A stretch of DNA of 64,000 nt from Gymnogyps californianus (lineage: Eukaryota > Chordata > Aves > Accipitriformes > Cathartidae). Positions within the stretch are counted from its first letter, which is position 1. The number at the start of each line of letters is the position of its first letter. The notes under the pieces were generated by a model, which had not been told where the DNA came from, did no database searches, and saw only the letters and a list, made by a program, of their open reading frames with translations. Location: positions 88,186,520-88,250,519 of the forward strand of contig NC_059471.1 in assembly GCF_018139145.2 (NCBI RefSeq), in the 5' to 3' direction. Of this stretch, positions 44,335-58,186 are shown piece by piece. A program made the translations under genes and the position numbers.

Positions 44335-47300
44335 TACACTTTTCTTTATACACATTTTATACATTTTTTCAGTTTAAAACCTGAACAGAGCGCATATGCA
44401 AGTCTGAGCATACTGTATCCATAGCTAGGGAAAATTACTTTCTGCCAAAAAAAGACAAGAAAAAAGGCTTTAAAACAGTTAAAAAGAGGCAATTCTTAAA
44501 TTATTCAGAGAAGTTTATAGCAGCCCTGGGCTAATCATTAGACAGTTAATCCAAATGTACATATGAGGTCATATATATAATTTTAATTTTCTATAGGAAA
44601 AGTATTTCCAATTGCTAGACACAAACACAGCACAGTTTGAAAATAACTTTTCCTGTTAATTTATCAAATACTTATCAAATACATTCTTTTCAATACAAAC
44701 AATCTGATATTGTACACTGGAATCAAGTGGGATACTATAGTGGAATTGCAATCTCCAGCATATAATAATTTATTTTAAAAAGATCTACAAAAATAACAAT
44801 ATATAGGGAAAAATATTTAAAATAAAAACATAGCTCACTCTTCCCTTCACCTGTTCCCAGAACTGACATAAAAGTTAGGTGGGTCCCACTGAGGTAATAA
44901 AAGCCCCCTAAGTATAGCTAACTTTACAGTCCTACATAGCACTGTATTTTCTACTTACAATACGGTTTTCTACCAGAGTCATAAAAAAAACCACCTACCA
45001 TCTGCAAATAGAAGTGGTTTTCCCCTAGCTACCAACTTAATATTAATCCAAAGGTATTTGAAATTGATCTTTGAATGTTATTTTTAAAAGACTATATAAA
45101 CATTAATTGAAATTTGGGAAGTGAAAAAAAAAATAGTAGAGGGAAATCCAGGAAAGCTGTGCTCAAAACAAGTCAGTTTTTCTGCCACCTGCCACATACA
45201 ACTACATTTTATGAAGTTTACCCACACAAATGGAAATTTTAAAGTTACTCACCAACTTTCAAAAATAGAATACAGATGCAAAAGTAGTCATTAGTATTTA
45301 TTTTAAGCAGCTTCAGATTGTTTTACAAACATTAAAATCTCAAAATGTTAGCTACAGGACACCGGCAAGCTTTGTTTTAAATAGATTACACATGCTTTCC
45401 AGTTTTGTTCTTCCCCACTCTCCTTCAGGGAGCCCTGCCACATGTGATGGACCATGCTTATTCAAGTAACTTCACCAGCTATATTTTTATTAATGGAAGG
45501 AGAGCAGGACGGATGTTTTCTTTAATGCCCCCAACCCTATAAACACTTAAGCACAGGTTTAGTAACACTTGTGCTTTTATGTTTTGTTTTTTTTTTTTTT
45601 AAAAGTACCTTACAGGTTTGTGTTTTCTTTATATTGGACCGTTAACATACGTGAAGTACACATTTGAAGCGCTAAAAGAATCAGGGGCCCAAATCACTAT
45701 TTTTTTTTTTTGTAAGGAAAAATATATTAAAAAGGCAAAATACCTCTACAAATGCAACTATTTCTAAAAAGACTTTGTCATATAAATGCTGACGCAAGCT
45801 TGAAGTTTATTTTTAAAGAGCCATTAGCATCTTCCCATAATGCTTACCCTCCTTTTGCAAAAGAATGGACATAATGAGTTAAGCAATGAGCAATGTTTTT
45901 CTTTTTAAACCAATCTGAATTTGTACCTGCTGAATTTTATCCTTTGCTTCCTGAGCGTCAAGTGAAGCTTCGTCCCTGATGCTTAGTAGTAGTTATCACA
46001 TTATCAGCATGAAAAAATGCAGCACTTGGATTTGTAAGGCAGGAGGTCCTCAAGAAAAAATGGCTGCAAATCTCAGAAACCAGAGAAATATTAGTCACAA
46101 ACCCTTAGAGCTAGTTATAACAGGACTGCTATCATACTGCAGAAAGTAGGGCATCCACACTTTTCAAAAGAAAGTAACATAAAAGCAGGTTGCCAGGTAG
46201 CTCATATGCTGCCACTAGCCCCTGTTGCTAGCAGTGCTTTCTGAAATAGCAGAGCCTTTGTAAAATCAAGTAGTGCCTTCCTCCAGCTGAATCAATGGGG
46301 AAAAAAATTTCAAAAGGTTTTTTTGCCACGTAATACCTCCCACTATGAAACTACTACCAACACTTTGTGGGGAAAAATGAGCTATTTTTTCCCTATGCAG
46401 TACTTCGAAAAAAATTATCTGTCCCCTAAAAACAGATATAGCAGCATGCGTAATGGGAACTGGCAGTGTCCAACCCCTTTACAGGAGCACTATGCTTTTT
46501 GTCCATTCTGGCTCATTTGAAAAGAAAATTTCCTCCTGGAGCTAGTTGCTAAATTAAGACATGAAGCTGATACATTTTTGCTATAAATGTGAAAAAAAAG
46601 ACCCTAGACTGTAACTCACTATGTCCACCTTTTTAAGAAAAGGCAAGTACACTTGCTGTTTAAAAGCAGGTCATGTGTTAAATTTTAAATATGTGAGTGA
46701 GACTAGATTTGCTGGTATTCCATTATGGTTGAGGTGGGAATAGAAGAAGAAACTCCCCCAAACTTAATAATCAAAGATTGTAACTTACCTTTTCCTTGAC
46801 AAATAAGAGACATTTAAATGTTTTTAAAACCCATCTTAATCTGATCATAATGCTCAAAATTTGATAGTAATAGGCAATTCTTATTAGCTAGCTTAGTTTT
46901 GTTTTTATTTAAACGCTAAATTATCTGGAGCTAAATACTAAAAGCAAACACAAACAGAAACTTTCAATTAAAAAAAAAAATCCCTCTGATACATAAAGTA
47001 ACAAAAATAACTGCCTCAAAAGTTCCACTGCAATGGAAAAGAGAACATAAGCTAATTTTATATTTCATGTCTGAAACAATGAAAGCACGGTAGAAATGCA
47101 AATTAACAAAACATTCTCGCATACCCCTACATGTTCTAAACCCAAGCAAATTCCAATCATTCCTAATGCTCAAAAGGTTACAGCCAGCTTCTCAACGGAG
47201 ACACAACTTCAGGGAAGCTGAAACCAACAGTTCAAGTTAGAATTTCACAGAATAATTACTATTACAATCCTGAACAAGATCTTTCAGAACTGGGTGCCTG

Positions 47301-50108
47301 AAGATAAATATGAACTTAAAAACAGAGCACCTAAAAATGATCTGGTTCTTCATGTTTCAAGTGTCAATACTCACCAACGACTTTAGTGGCAGTTGCTTAG
47401 GGCACAGACCTTCAGAAGGTGCCTAAATGCACTCAAAAATGTAACTTGAGACACCTCCATCCTTACCATTATTTTTGATAAAGTCTTGGCCATGTCTCTT
47501 TACTACACCTGAATCATGAAAGACCAAATATCCAGAACCACATCCATTTCCCAGACTGGCCCCAGATAAAACTGAAGTACTCCATACTATACATAACATG
47601 CCCATGAAAGCCTACTCAAGCAGGATTAGTTTTTGCTGCCCCATAAACGTATTGAGAAATGAGCTGGTGACAAAAAGAATAAAAACAATAAAAACCCCTT
47701 GGTTTTTTCTTGTGCCCCAATATTCCATGAACTATGTACAATAGAACCTTTTTACTTGCACACAGCCAGCACCTACTGGAGTCAGTTTCTCTCTGCACCC
47801 ATGCAGGGTAATGTACACACAAGTCTCACAGTGAAACTGAGGTTTTAGTGTAAGCCATGCTGGCTTTGAGTTAAGCTATTAAGAAAGTAAATTAGATTTC
47901 TAATTCAGTAAACTGAATTTTGATTAAAAAATACTTAAATTTAACCGCAAACTAGTCTGCATCAGAAGGCTGAATATCAATATTTGGTCCAGTCACTACT
48001 GGTATAAGTAACTTATCACTACAGCTATGATGGCATACATTCTCTCTTTCTGTTAAAACATATGGAAAGAAAATACTCTGTCAATAAATCATTACTAATT
48101 TAAAAAAAAAAAAAATTGCCAACTTGCCGTATAGCTCCAAATCCTCACATCTCAACCCAGAACATAATTACTACAAAAATACCAAAATACAAGTATAAGG
48201 AGTTTTACACATCATTTTAACTGTTATCAATTACTTCAAACTTAATTTAGGCAAGCAGATGTTATTTTCAACATAGGAAATTTAGGGCGATTTTGGTCCC
48301 TTTTTAAGTGCATTCTTTTGAACTCCCTGAGTACTGTACATTCCTTTTCTACAGTGATTTCTGACTGGAAGATGCCGAATAAAGTGATTTTGCATTGCTG
48401 CATATAAAGTAAAGTCTATTGCTTAAAGTGAAACACAGCAGCATAAGAGTTTACAAAATATGCAGGTGCATGTTTCAGCATTTTGCCCCTATGCATCTGA
48501 ACTAAGTGTGAGCCTTCCAACTTCTCCAAATCTCTCCTATAGATTCTCGAAGTAGCTAATTTCACATCATTAAAGATAATCAGAATGCAATTACTGTTGT
48601 TATTTATGTCTTGGCAGATAATTCTTACCAATCTACTGTCAGTAATATCTGCAAGTTAACACAATGGAGGTATTCAAAGCCCTCTTGGACCACACATCTC
48701 GATTCAGGCACTCTGAGGTCAGTAGCTATAGTTGCGTAGGTTTTTTTGTAAAAGAAACATAAATGGTACTAATCATCCAACCACCTAATTCCACATTTTC
48801 AACACAGTAGTTCATAGCAGTTGATAATTAAAATAATAATAATAAAAAAAGATTATACCACTTACGAGTACAAACAAAGAACTCATATTGAATTATGAGT
48901 ACAAGCAAAGTACTGAGAATAAACTGTAGTATATCCAGTTCCGAAAATAACTGTGGGTCGAAGCAGTGCTGGACATTTGCTTATTGACATTTTCCATTTT
49001 CATAAAAAAAGAAAACTGGGCAGCACATTCAAACATAGAACAAACTCAGGTAAGATGTGTTTACTTTTTAAAAAATAATTTATAAAATAACAAACTATCA
49101 ACAGTTCATTATGTAGCATCGATATAAAGAGTTTAAAGTTACTGAATCAATCAGTATATACTAAAGAAATTTTGATACCAAACGAGGCCTCCAGTTACTT
49201 AAGAACTTCCAATTATTTAGCTCATTAAAGGATAGTACTATACCTTAAATTCAACAGATATGGCTGAATCAGTGCACTAGTTAAAATATAATATTGTAAC
49301 TGCACATAAAAAGATGTATTTATATGTAGTTTTTACAGTGTATGCATGTGCGTGTATATTTTTTTTACTCACCAACAAACACAATGCAGACAATAGAAGG
49401 CAGCATAGAAATAGTGTTTTGAATATAAAAATGTTTTGTTTTCAATTTAGTAGAAAACATGTAATTTGCATTTTGGCAGACTTACTGGTACTACTATACA
49501 AAACCAAGAAAAAGGTCATGCAAAGGGGTTAAGTTATTCTTCAACATATACAAGTGAAAACAAAAACACCTAGTAGATTTGAGAATACTTCACAATTAAT
49601 GGGAAAAGCATCCAAAAGACAACATAAAATACAGAAATGGTTTCATTTTGTTATTTTATACCTGGTTATACCCTAGTACAGATGATGAGTTCTATTTTGA
49701 TGCTCAATAAAAAATGAAAATAAAGTCTTTCTTCTCTTCCTTCCACAAATATTTTGTTAAACTCAGCTGATTTCAGAAGCATAGTGGTATAATGACCATA
49801 AAAAAAAAAAAAGTATGTATTATGGACATAAGATGCTACCAAAAAAATAAGCACACTCAAAAATATATTTTTCTTTCCCCTACTTACAATTATGTTTGTT
49901 AAAAAAACCAAAGCTTTTACAATATCAGATCAACTATTGGCTTTTCTAATAAACTTGGTAAGTACACTCCCTGTACATCCTGTTTCTCTTAAGCATTTAG
50001 CAGTTGTTCTTATACACAAGGTGATGTCTCTGATGGAATTCAACCGGTTTGTATTTTTTGACAAATTAGGTATAGCTTTTTGTATTTCATTGGGTTGTTC
50101 ATTCTGTT
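44335..50108 (-). other. Putative long 3' UTR of KLHL15
   Basis: About 5.8 kb of AT-rich, repeat-poor sequence directly downstream of the KLHL15 stop codon, with many AU-rich stretches and several internal AATAAA/ATTAAA hexamers on the minus strand. Mammalian KLHL15 also has a long 3' UTR. No competing exon or mobile element is visible. The true 3' end is inferred. Confidence 0.5.
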
Positions 50109-51218
50109 TTAGCTGCAACGTCTAACATGCTCCAAAACATATTCAGGAAAGTGCAAGCTGCAGACTTGTAAGCCATCCAGCTTGCACGGCATCCTTGGAT
50201 ATTCATCTTCTTTCCATTTGTTTTCCTCTGGATCAAAGGTGAGAATCGAATCACTGTAATGACCATTGTAACAAAGGCCTCCAAGAACCATTATCTGTTT
50301 GTCCAGAACAGCTACACCATGACCACTCCTACCAATTGGCATAGAAGCCAATATAGTCCATTGATCAGTATCTGGGTCATAAACCTCTGTAGAAGGACAT
50401 CCTTGAGATTCAAAGGAGGCCCTCAGGATCACACAGACACCACCAAAGACATAAAGCTTACCATTATAAGAAATCATTTTGTGAAAGCATCTTGCATAAT
50501 TCATTTTGCATTTGTTCTCCCAACAGTTAGTGACCACTTGAGTTCTCCTTGTTCGCTGCTCTACTGTCCCTTCTTTACTGGGATCAAACACACACACTTG
50601 CTTAGAAGTTGAAGATGATGTAATTCCACCAGTGATATACAACTTGTTACCAAGCACAGTCCCTTCATGTCCGTATTTATTGACTGGATAGGGATCCACA
50701 AATTCCCATTTATCTTCAGTAATATCATACCGTTCAGTTGAGTAAAACGTTTCATCCCTGGTTCTCCCAGCCACTGCATAAACATACCTCCCAATAACTC
50801 CAACAGCAAACTCAGAACGTGGAACAGACATGTCTGCCATTCGTAACCAAGTGTTCTGTCTTGGGTCATATCTAAATACTTTGGATGAAGCATGAAACTC
50901 ACCATCTGGCCCCAGTTCTTCCCCACCTAACAGGAACACAAAGTTATTCACAATGGCAAGGCAGTCTGGTCGTAAAGGTACTTGAGGACCCTCTAATTCC
51001 CACCAGACCCTTGGTTTGTGCAAGAGAAGAATTTTACTGTTTACCATACTGTGTCCTATCATTCCTCTAAATACTGCAGTCTGGGGTTTGGCAGAACGAA
51101 TTTTGTTCGATTTCATTTCCATCAAAGGCTGTTGGTGAACGCTATGAAAGTAATTCATGGCTTGGTCAACCTCATGTCGCAGCTGCCGGGAGTATCGATA
51201 AAACTCTGATGTTTTTAC
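50109..51218 (-). CDS. KLHL15: KLHL15 last coding exon (kelch repeats)
   Basis: 1110 nt; acceptor GTATTCATAG, phase 0. Encodes residues 236-604, from VKTSEFYRYSRQLR through the kelch blades to EHVRRCS and TAA (50111-50109). One uninterrupted frame; an overlapping 121-codon frame in the same strand (50561-50926) is a shadow. Confidence 0.97.
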   Translation of the reverse strand, partial: VKTSEFYRYSRQLRHEVDQAMNYFHSVHQQPLMEMKSNKIRSAKPQTAVFRGMIGHSMVNSKILLLHKPRVWWELEGPQVPLRPDCLAIVNNFVFLLGGEELGPDGEFHASSKVFRYDPRQNTWLRMADMSVPRSEFAVGVIGRYVYAVAGRTRDETFYSTERYDITEDKWEFVDPYPVNKYGHEGTVLGNKLYITGGITSSSTSKQVCVFDPSKEGTVEQRTRRTQVVTNCWENKCKMNYARCFHKMISYNGKLYVFGGVCVILRASFESQGCPSTEVYDPDTDQWTILASMPIGRSGHGVAVLDKQIMVLGGLCYNGHYSDSILTFDPEENKWKEDEYPRMPCKLDGLQVCSLHFPEYVLEHVRRCS

Positions 51219-54200
51219 CTATGAATACATTTAAAAGATATTAAAATTCTGACCAAAAGAAACAATCCAGAAAACCTAAATGACTATGTATCATTAGAAG
51301 ATTATTTTACTTAGTTTCATTCAGGCAGTCTTGAGAGCAATTGCATTTGTGTGTGGAGGCTTAAGCTAATCTACTGTTATCCAAAATCCAGAAGGCAATT
51401 TAGTGATTAACAGCAGTGACTAACATTTTCAGCAGAATACTCACATGCAGAATTTAAGCTGGAATTAGGCACAACCGAAATTCCCAAGTCTAAAAATCAT
51501 TCCTTCTCCCCCAAAAAAGCCTCTGTTCATCTTCTGCTTAATTCATGAAGCACGTAAACTAAAAAATGCACTACTTTCCTGGTTCTGAAAAACACTCCTT
51601 GTGCCCATTCTGTGTTTACCAAGGTCTACCCTAGTCTAGTTTCTGCTGAATTCTGACAACCAAGCCCAAGCAGGTATTCCCAAATGCTAGGCTCTGCTGA
51701 CAGGGCTATTTAATTGGGGTGGGAAGGGAAGGTACCCAAACCCCTTCCTCCAGAACACGATTGCACTAACCACTCGTCATGATGGTTACCTTATGGTTTC
51801 CCCCCTGTGAGTCTCCACATGTTAACAAACACCTTTAACACAAAAGGAAAACATCTCAACCTATAATCCTTTGGTTGTGCATTTACTTGGTAAATTGTGG
51901 AGGTAGGTTTGAACTTCCACTTCCCAGGTGAGAGTTACAACCTTTGAATTACCACATAGTAGTGAAGTGCTCCTTCTCAGTGCCATCTCAATTTGAAGAG
52001 AGCTATCCCTGCTCAGTTTTACTGGAGTTGGGGGCAGGGGGAAGATTGTAAGAATTTACCTTTCCAGGACCCTTCCTACTATCTAAGCCAATTTAAGTTC
52101 CTGAGACTGGTCCTCAGACAATTCCAAAACACATCCCTGTCTTGAGTATTTTAACTAATCTAGCTCCAGGCAGGTCACTGTGTGATTCTCTTCAAAGAGG
52201 ATTCACTCTTCCTCTACAGTCTGGTCTAACACAGCATTCTGAATTACACTTCTAAAACAAATAAAAACCTGCTAGACATTGCCAAATCCACAAATCCTCT
52301 ATCAGATTTGATCCTAAGTCCCAGTTTATTTCACATAAACTGGATTGCTTTAAAACACTCCAAATGCCTTTAGTTCCCACTAGCTCCAAAAAGAGAAGCA
52401 ATGCTCTGAAAATATGTGAGGCCGCTCTGAAATTTCAAAGTGACCACAAGCTAACACCAAAAGCTACTATTTTTCAGTATCTGTTCCCCAACCTCCTCCT
52501 ATTCCCTGTCCCAAGGGACAAAAGCCTGTACCACCACTTACCTAAGGGGTGGTGGTATGAGTTTTCATGTATATGAAAAGCAATTTGGAAATGAATGTTC
52601 TTTATATCTTGTGAATAAAGTAGTTGCTTGTTCCCTAAACATGTACTATAAAAATTTTGTTAGCTTTCTGTTAATCATTTCTCTTCCTTGTATAGTAATT
52701 AAGACATTCTGCTGTCAGATAAACATTTTAAAAAAAATCTTTTGAACTGTTATTATTGGACATGATTTGCACAGATTTTAAGATTTTTTTTTTTTTTTTA
52801 CACACCAGATTTTCAAAAAATGCTGAATACTAACCTACCATTGTAAAGCACTGTACAGCTCAAGAGTTATAGTGATTTGATGGTTTTATTTCCACCTTTT
52901 CTTTCCCCCACTTTATTTTGACAAGTTCAACTTATCTTTGCTTGGAAAAAGAGGATGGTCACATGCAGATTGCATATATTATTCTTGGGGCAATATCCAA
53001 CTTCTTTCTACCATTTTTACCGGGGGTGATTATCGAGCAAAAAGGCTTACTTAGGTACAGTGCTTATAAAACACCCACAGCAAGGCCAACTCTTCTGGGG
53101 AACAACACATCAATTTTCTTATTACAAGTAAAGAATATATCATACAAACACAGGAGATCTGCTCATATGGCATTTGTTAGAATAAACCATATACCTTGCC
53201 TGACTGAAAAGACTGAACATAAATTCCAGAAAACATGCTGGCGGAGGGGTGGTGGGGAGAACCACAGCACAGAAAAACGGTAAAATACAGAAAGCCTTAA
53301 AGGTTACAAAAAAATGAAACAGGAAATTAAAATAACAAAGAATCATGGGTGGGTTACTTTATCCTTAAAAGTAACTTTCAAATTCTAAAACAGCACAACT
53401 ATTTCACGCATTCCGAAACTGGAGCTATCATTTTTGGAATTAAACAAAAAGATAAACAATTTTTATTCCACCTATATGCATTTCAAGTTTTCTTCGATGA
53501 TTACGGAAGACAACAGGATCAACATGCTTACAACGTGAAGCATGCCAACAAAACCTGGCAGAGATGGAAAATGCTTTTGCTTTCCCCCTCAACATTTACA
53601 ACTCTGTCTTTAGATCTAGAAATTGAAATGCCAGCCAGAAACTGGAACTAAAATAAGCCTCATATATCCTCACCACTCCACTCCTTCACATAGCCTAAAT
53701 CTCACCCCATGAGAACATGCAAAAGGAAACAAGGAATATCTCTAATTCCAGAGAGAGAATCTCAAGACCAGGGAATCAATCTATTAGTACTTTACTACTA
53801 CTTATCTTGACAAAGGCACTAACATCAAAGCAGCACCTCAATCTCTTACCTCAAACCAGAAAGACATCAAGAAGCAAATGCAACTATCAGTTATAAACAA
53901 CTCTTTCAGACTGAAGTTTGTGGGGAAGCTATCTACAAGCACAATATTGAAGAGATGAACATGAAAAATACATAGGCACTAGCAATTCTTACAATATTCA
54001 GAAAAAAGCCCCCACAAAACAAAACAGAGTGATAGACTATCGAAATTCTGGTAAGAAAAGGTAGTTGGAGGCTTCCTAGACTTTGCTGTTGAGGAAAAAT
54101 ATCAGTGTGTCTAGCCTTCCACCTTTCACCAGCACAACCTCTGCCATACAGGAGCGGTACCTCTCCTGAGGCTCAAATGATGGTCTAAGATGAATGTTAG

Positions 54201-57200
54201 GATATGCCTATATGAAAGTACAGACTGCTCACGCTTGCTTGATACAAATGAAGACAAAGCAAATGTAGGTCAGTTTGCCCACTTTCACATTCACACACTG
54301 TCTGTGTGAAATCGTCCAAAATTATTTGAAAGTCCTATTCAGCCCATACTAAGGAAAACCCTCCAAACACCTACACTTCTGAATAATTTTACAATACTTT
54401 TAATTACTTGTGTGTATAATCAAAAAAGAGAAGCATTAAAATTTAGGTGTTTAGGTATTAAAACACAACTATAAGTTGTTCATATATTTTAGTTTTAGTA
54501 GATGAAAGAACATGGCCTGCAGCAAGCCTTTTGTGGGAATTGCTGTCTGACACCCAAAATACACTGAAGGAAATCCTTCAGCATTCAAAAGTAGGCTTCT
54601 GCCATTACCTGTAAGTAGCAACAAGTAGCTGATCAACAAATATCTAAGTGCTTACCAACAGAGTGATTTTCCCGTTAAGTTCAAATGGAGAAGCTCTAGA
54701 AGGAACATGCCCCTAACTACCAACGTACTCAATTAGAGAGAATGCTCACAAGTTTCTGCAAAACATCCAAACCAGATGGAAATGTACACTAACCATGATG
54801 AACCTTGAAGTAAAACAAATGTGCATTCTTAAGAGTACATCATCAACTTGGAATTGATAAAAAAAATAAATGCTTCATAGCATTTTCAAAGTTTAAAGAA
54901 AGACTATTCTGTTATCTTGCTGAAGGATCTCAAAGAAAGTTTAAGTTGGACTTCCTTATCAGCCCCAGTCTTATTGTAAAAAAGGAATTTAATCCAAGAG
55001 CTAAAGCTTTGCTCATGTGATTTTTTACATTTTTTTCCAATTCTTTCTCTTCAGTTTTTGGGACAAAACCTTCTTAACAGAGGTTCTGCTGGGACATAGC
55101 GCTAATGTAAGAGCTCCCCGAAGAACTCTGAGAACTATCTCATTGCATGATCTACCAGCTACAGTGGTTCACAGTTGGACTTTCAGCTACACAGACAGGG
55201 AACAGCATAAACAAAATCAAATGTGTCATTCCATAAAAAAAGAACATGAACAAAATAATTAAAAACATCCACCTCTCTACTCACCCACTAGGTAGTCAAT
55301 ACCAAAACCATCAAGACTTCACCAAAATCACCACCATCCCTCCAGCCATAGTAAATTGGAGCTTGAATGCATTTTCTCTTCTTCATTTTGAATCAGTGAA
55401 ACACTCAGTAAAAACTGCTGGCTTTCCAAATTAATGCAGCTATTAATCATTGCTTATTTTTCTGCTGTATTGCAATGCATGCTTTTCTAGTTGCAGCAGC
55501 TATGCAAGTTTCAGAATTTTCCATCTATATTCTATGAAAAAGTAAAGCCAAAAACGTAAGCCATTAGTTTCTAATTTGAAAAGCGATCCCCACAAAAGAC
55601 CAGATGTATCCCATGTTATGTTCACCATCTTCCCCCCTGCCTTAAAACAATTAAGCAAATTAATAAGCTGCAGGAAGAGCAATGAAATGCAAGGTAAATG
55701 TTCTGTAATACAAGTTTGACCTCAGTATATAGCTTCCCCCCCTCCCCCCCCAACCATTTACAGATATTACTCTATTTGTATTTTTGTTACTTGTGCTTTT
55801 AAGGAAAAAGGTTTCAAAACCATATAGAGAGGCTACTTTTGAAGTGCCCAAACTAAACATCTATTATTTGTTCACCTAGTAACTAAATCTTAACATGTTA
55901 TTATATGGGGTAGATATTAGCTTGGCTCCTTCTTTAGAACTGGTAAAAAACCAGAAAAATCTGGATGGCTCATAATGTGACTCTATCATCTCTAGCCACA
56001 TAAGCAAAGAATTATGTTAAAGGTTACAAAATCGCGCTTACTTAAGTTTTCTAAAACTGCCAATTCTTAATGTGTAAGTGATGCAACTCAAACTCAACTA
56101 CTAGGAATACAGAAGCTATTCTACACGTTTCCAATGAACAATGATGGCATCTGTATCAGACTTCTAGAGAGCAAATTCTTCCTTTTACTTGCAAAAACTT
56201 TGATATTTTACTAGAGATTAAGCTGAATCAACTAAAGATCCATCAGTCCCACTAAGTAGGATCCCTATTATTTTCACATCTACTTATCTCTGGCCGTATT
56301 CTAAGCATAATTATAAGCCTGTCAACAAACATTATCAAAATGTTAACACACTTATTCCAAATCAAAATTTAGTCAGATAGAAAAAGTCACAGGTGTCTCT
56401 AAAATAGCAGCAACCAAAATTACTTTGCAACCAAACATCAGTACACATAGCATTGGACAAGCTGCTGTACTTAACTTTCCCTTTTTCTAGCATGGGTCAT
56501 AACTTAGTTACATCCCATAGCCAGCACAAAAACTAGTCAGTACCAGTACAGGGCTTTGAAGGGCTATTCTGCAAGTGCTACAAATCACTTACTATTTTTC
56601 AGCCTAATCATAGAACGACAAGAAGACATAGGCTCTGTGCAGCAAGGACAATGCCCTCAAATTGAGTATTTTGCTGTTCCTTTTTAGAAATTGGCACGAG
56701 AAATTATTGCAATCAAGCTGGAATCTAACTCAGATCTAATCTCTCAAATCAGAGTGGAGCCAACAATTTATATGCCAGAATTGAGATGCTCAGCACATAA
56801 TAAATACTGCTAGCAAATCTATCCAAGTCAGCAATAACCTTTAGACATAAAAATATCAAGTGCAGCACCTATTTAAGATAAGAGGGGCCCACAAACCTCA
56901 TCCACTAGACACTTCTTATTCTAAGCTTCAGCATACAAAGTTGTAGAAGTAGAATTACTAGACATGGAAGTAAATGAGAAAAAAAAAAAAGATAAATTCA
57001 ACACAAAGGTAAAGTCAAAATGACATAAAATTACAGTGACATCTTCTCAAAAGTTATTATTTTCTAAGTACAGGAAAGCACATACTCGAAGATAATGTGC
57101 TGTCCATCCTACCTCTAAAGCAGAAGCTGATGCACCTAGTGATTAGTAAGTTTCTGATTTAAGCTGGGAATTTATAAATCAGCATGGGCTAGTCACAACA

Positions 57201-58139
57201 AACCCTACAGACTGGACATTAAAAAAACCCTTTAGATTTTAAGGACAGAGGTTTTGAAACAATATTTCAATCTGAGTAGTACACAGAAACTAAATGGAGC
57301 TTAAACAGTTTGCAAAGGGAAATCATGACATGGTTGCCTCCAGAGATGAACTCAATGATCTAGGAGAAATGCCCTCTAACTTTTATCTCCAACCTTCCTC
57401 AAGGCTTACAGAGCCATGGATATGTTTCAAATAAAGGAAAGTGTAACATGGATAGTAGAACTTGTGCTTCATCCCATACACTTTGCCTTTATTTTCTAAC
57501 TATTCCCCAAATCCTTACGTCATTTATCTTTCCATTTTCCCTCATACATCTACATCTATTTTAAGGACTGAGGAACAAAAGGAGTATCTATTCATACTTC
57601 AGAAGCAGTTTTTCCAGGACAGTTTAGAGTAAGCAAACAGGCTGCACCTTCACTTGCACATTCCAAATGCACATCAGCCTCAAGGTATAAATCTAGAGTC
57701 ACACATCATTTCATTTTTAAAAGGACAAGCCATCCCACTCAGATTGTAAATATCTTCAAAATAATGATGTAAGAAACAGAATGGCTTAAGAGGCCAAAAG
57801 TACCCTTACTGTGACTTGCAAAGTTAAGTTATATAAGTCTTTTATATACTACAATGACAGGCATCTTAGAAATGTGTATTACAAAGATTACGTAAGACTA
57901 CATAAGACAAGCCAGCCAGTGTATAGCGAATACAGAGTTCGCTGAACCATAAGAGTCAACCTCAGATTGTATTTGGTACATTCATGCAGGCGTTTAGTAC
58001 GTGCTGGCTTCAGGAAAAGGGTGAATTTCATTTGTGGATCTCCAAAAAAAAGCAGTTTTACCAATATTTTTCCCCTTCTACACACAGATGAGAGTTTTCC
58101 TCAGGTTACTTCCAGAACAGTTAACAGACAGGCTCTTTT

Positions 58140-58186
<47 letters not shown>

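Noticed and set aside
50561..50926. 121-codon minus-strand frame
   Set aside because: Shadow of the KLHL15 kelch exon in another frame.
51900..51960. Possible tRNA gene suggested by a B-box-like GTTCAAACC
   Set aside because: No cloverleaf, no acceptor stem pairing and no matching A box at the right distance; at most a SINE relic.
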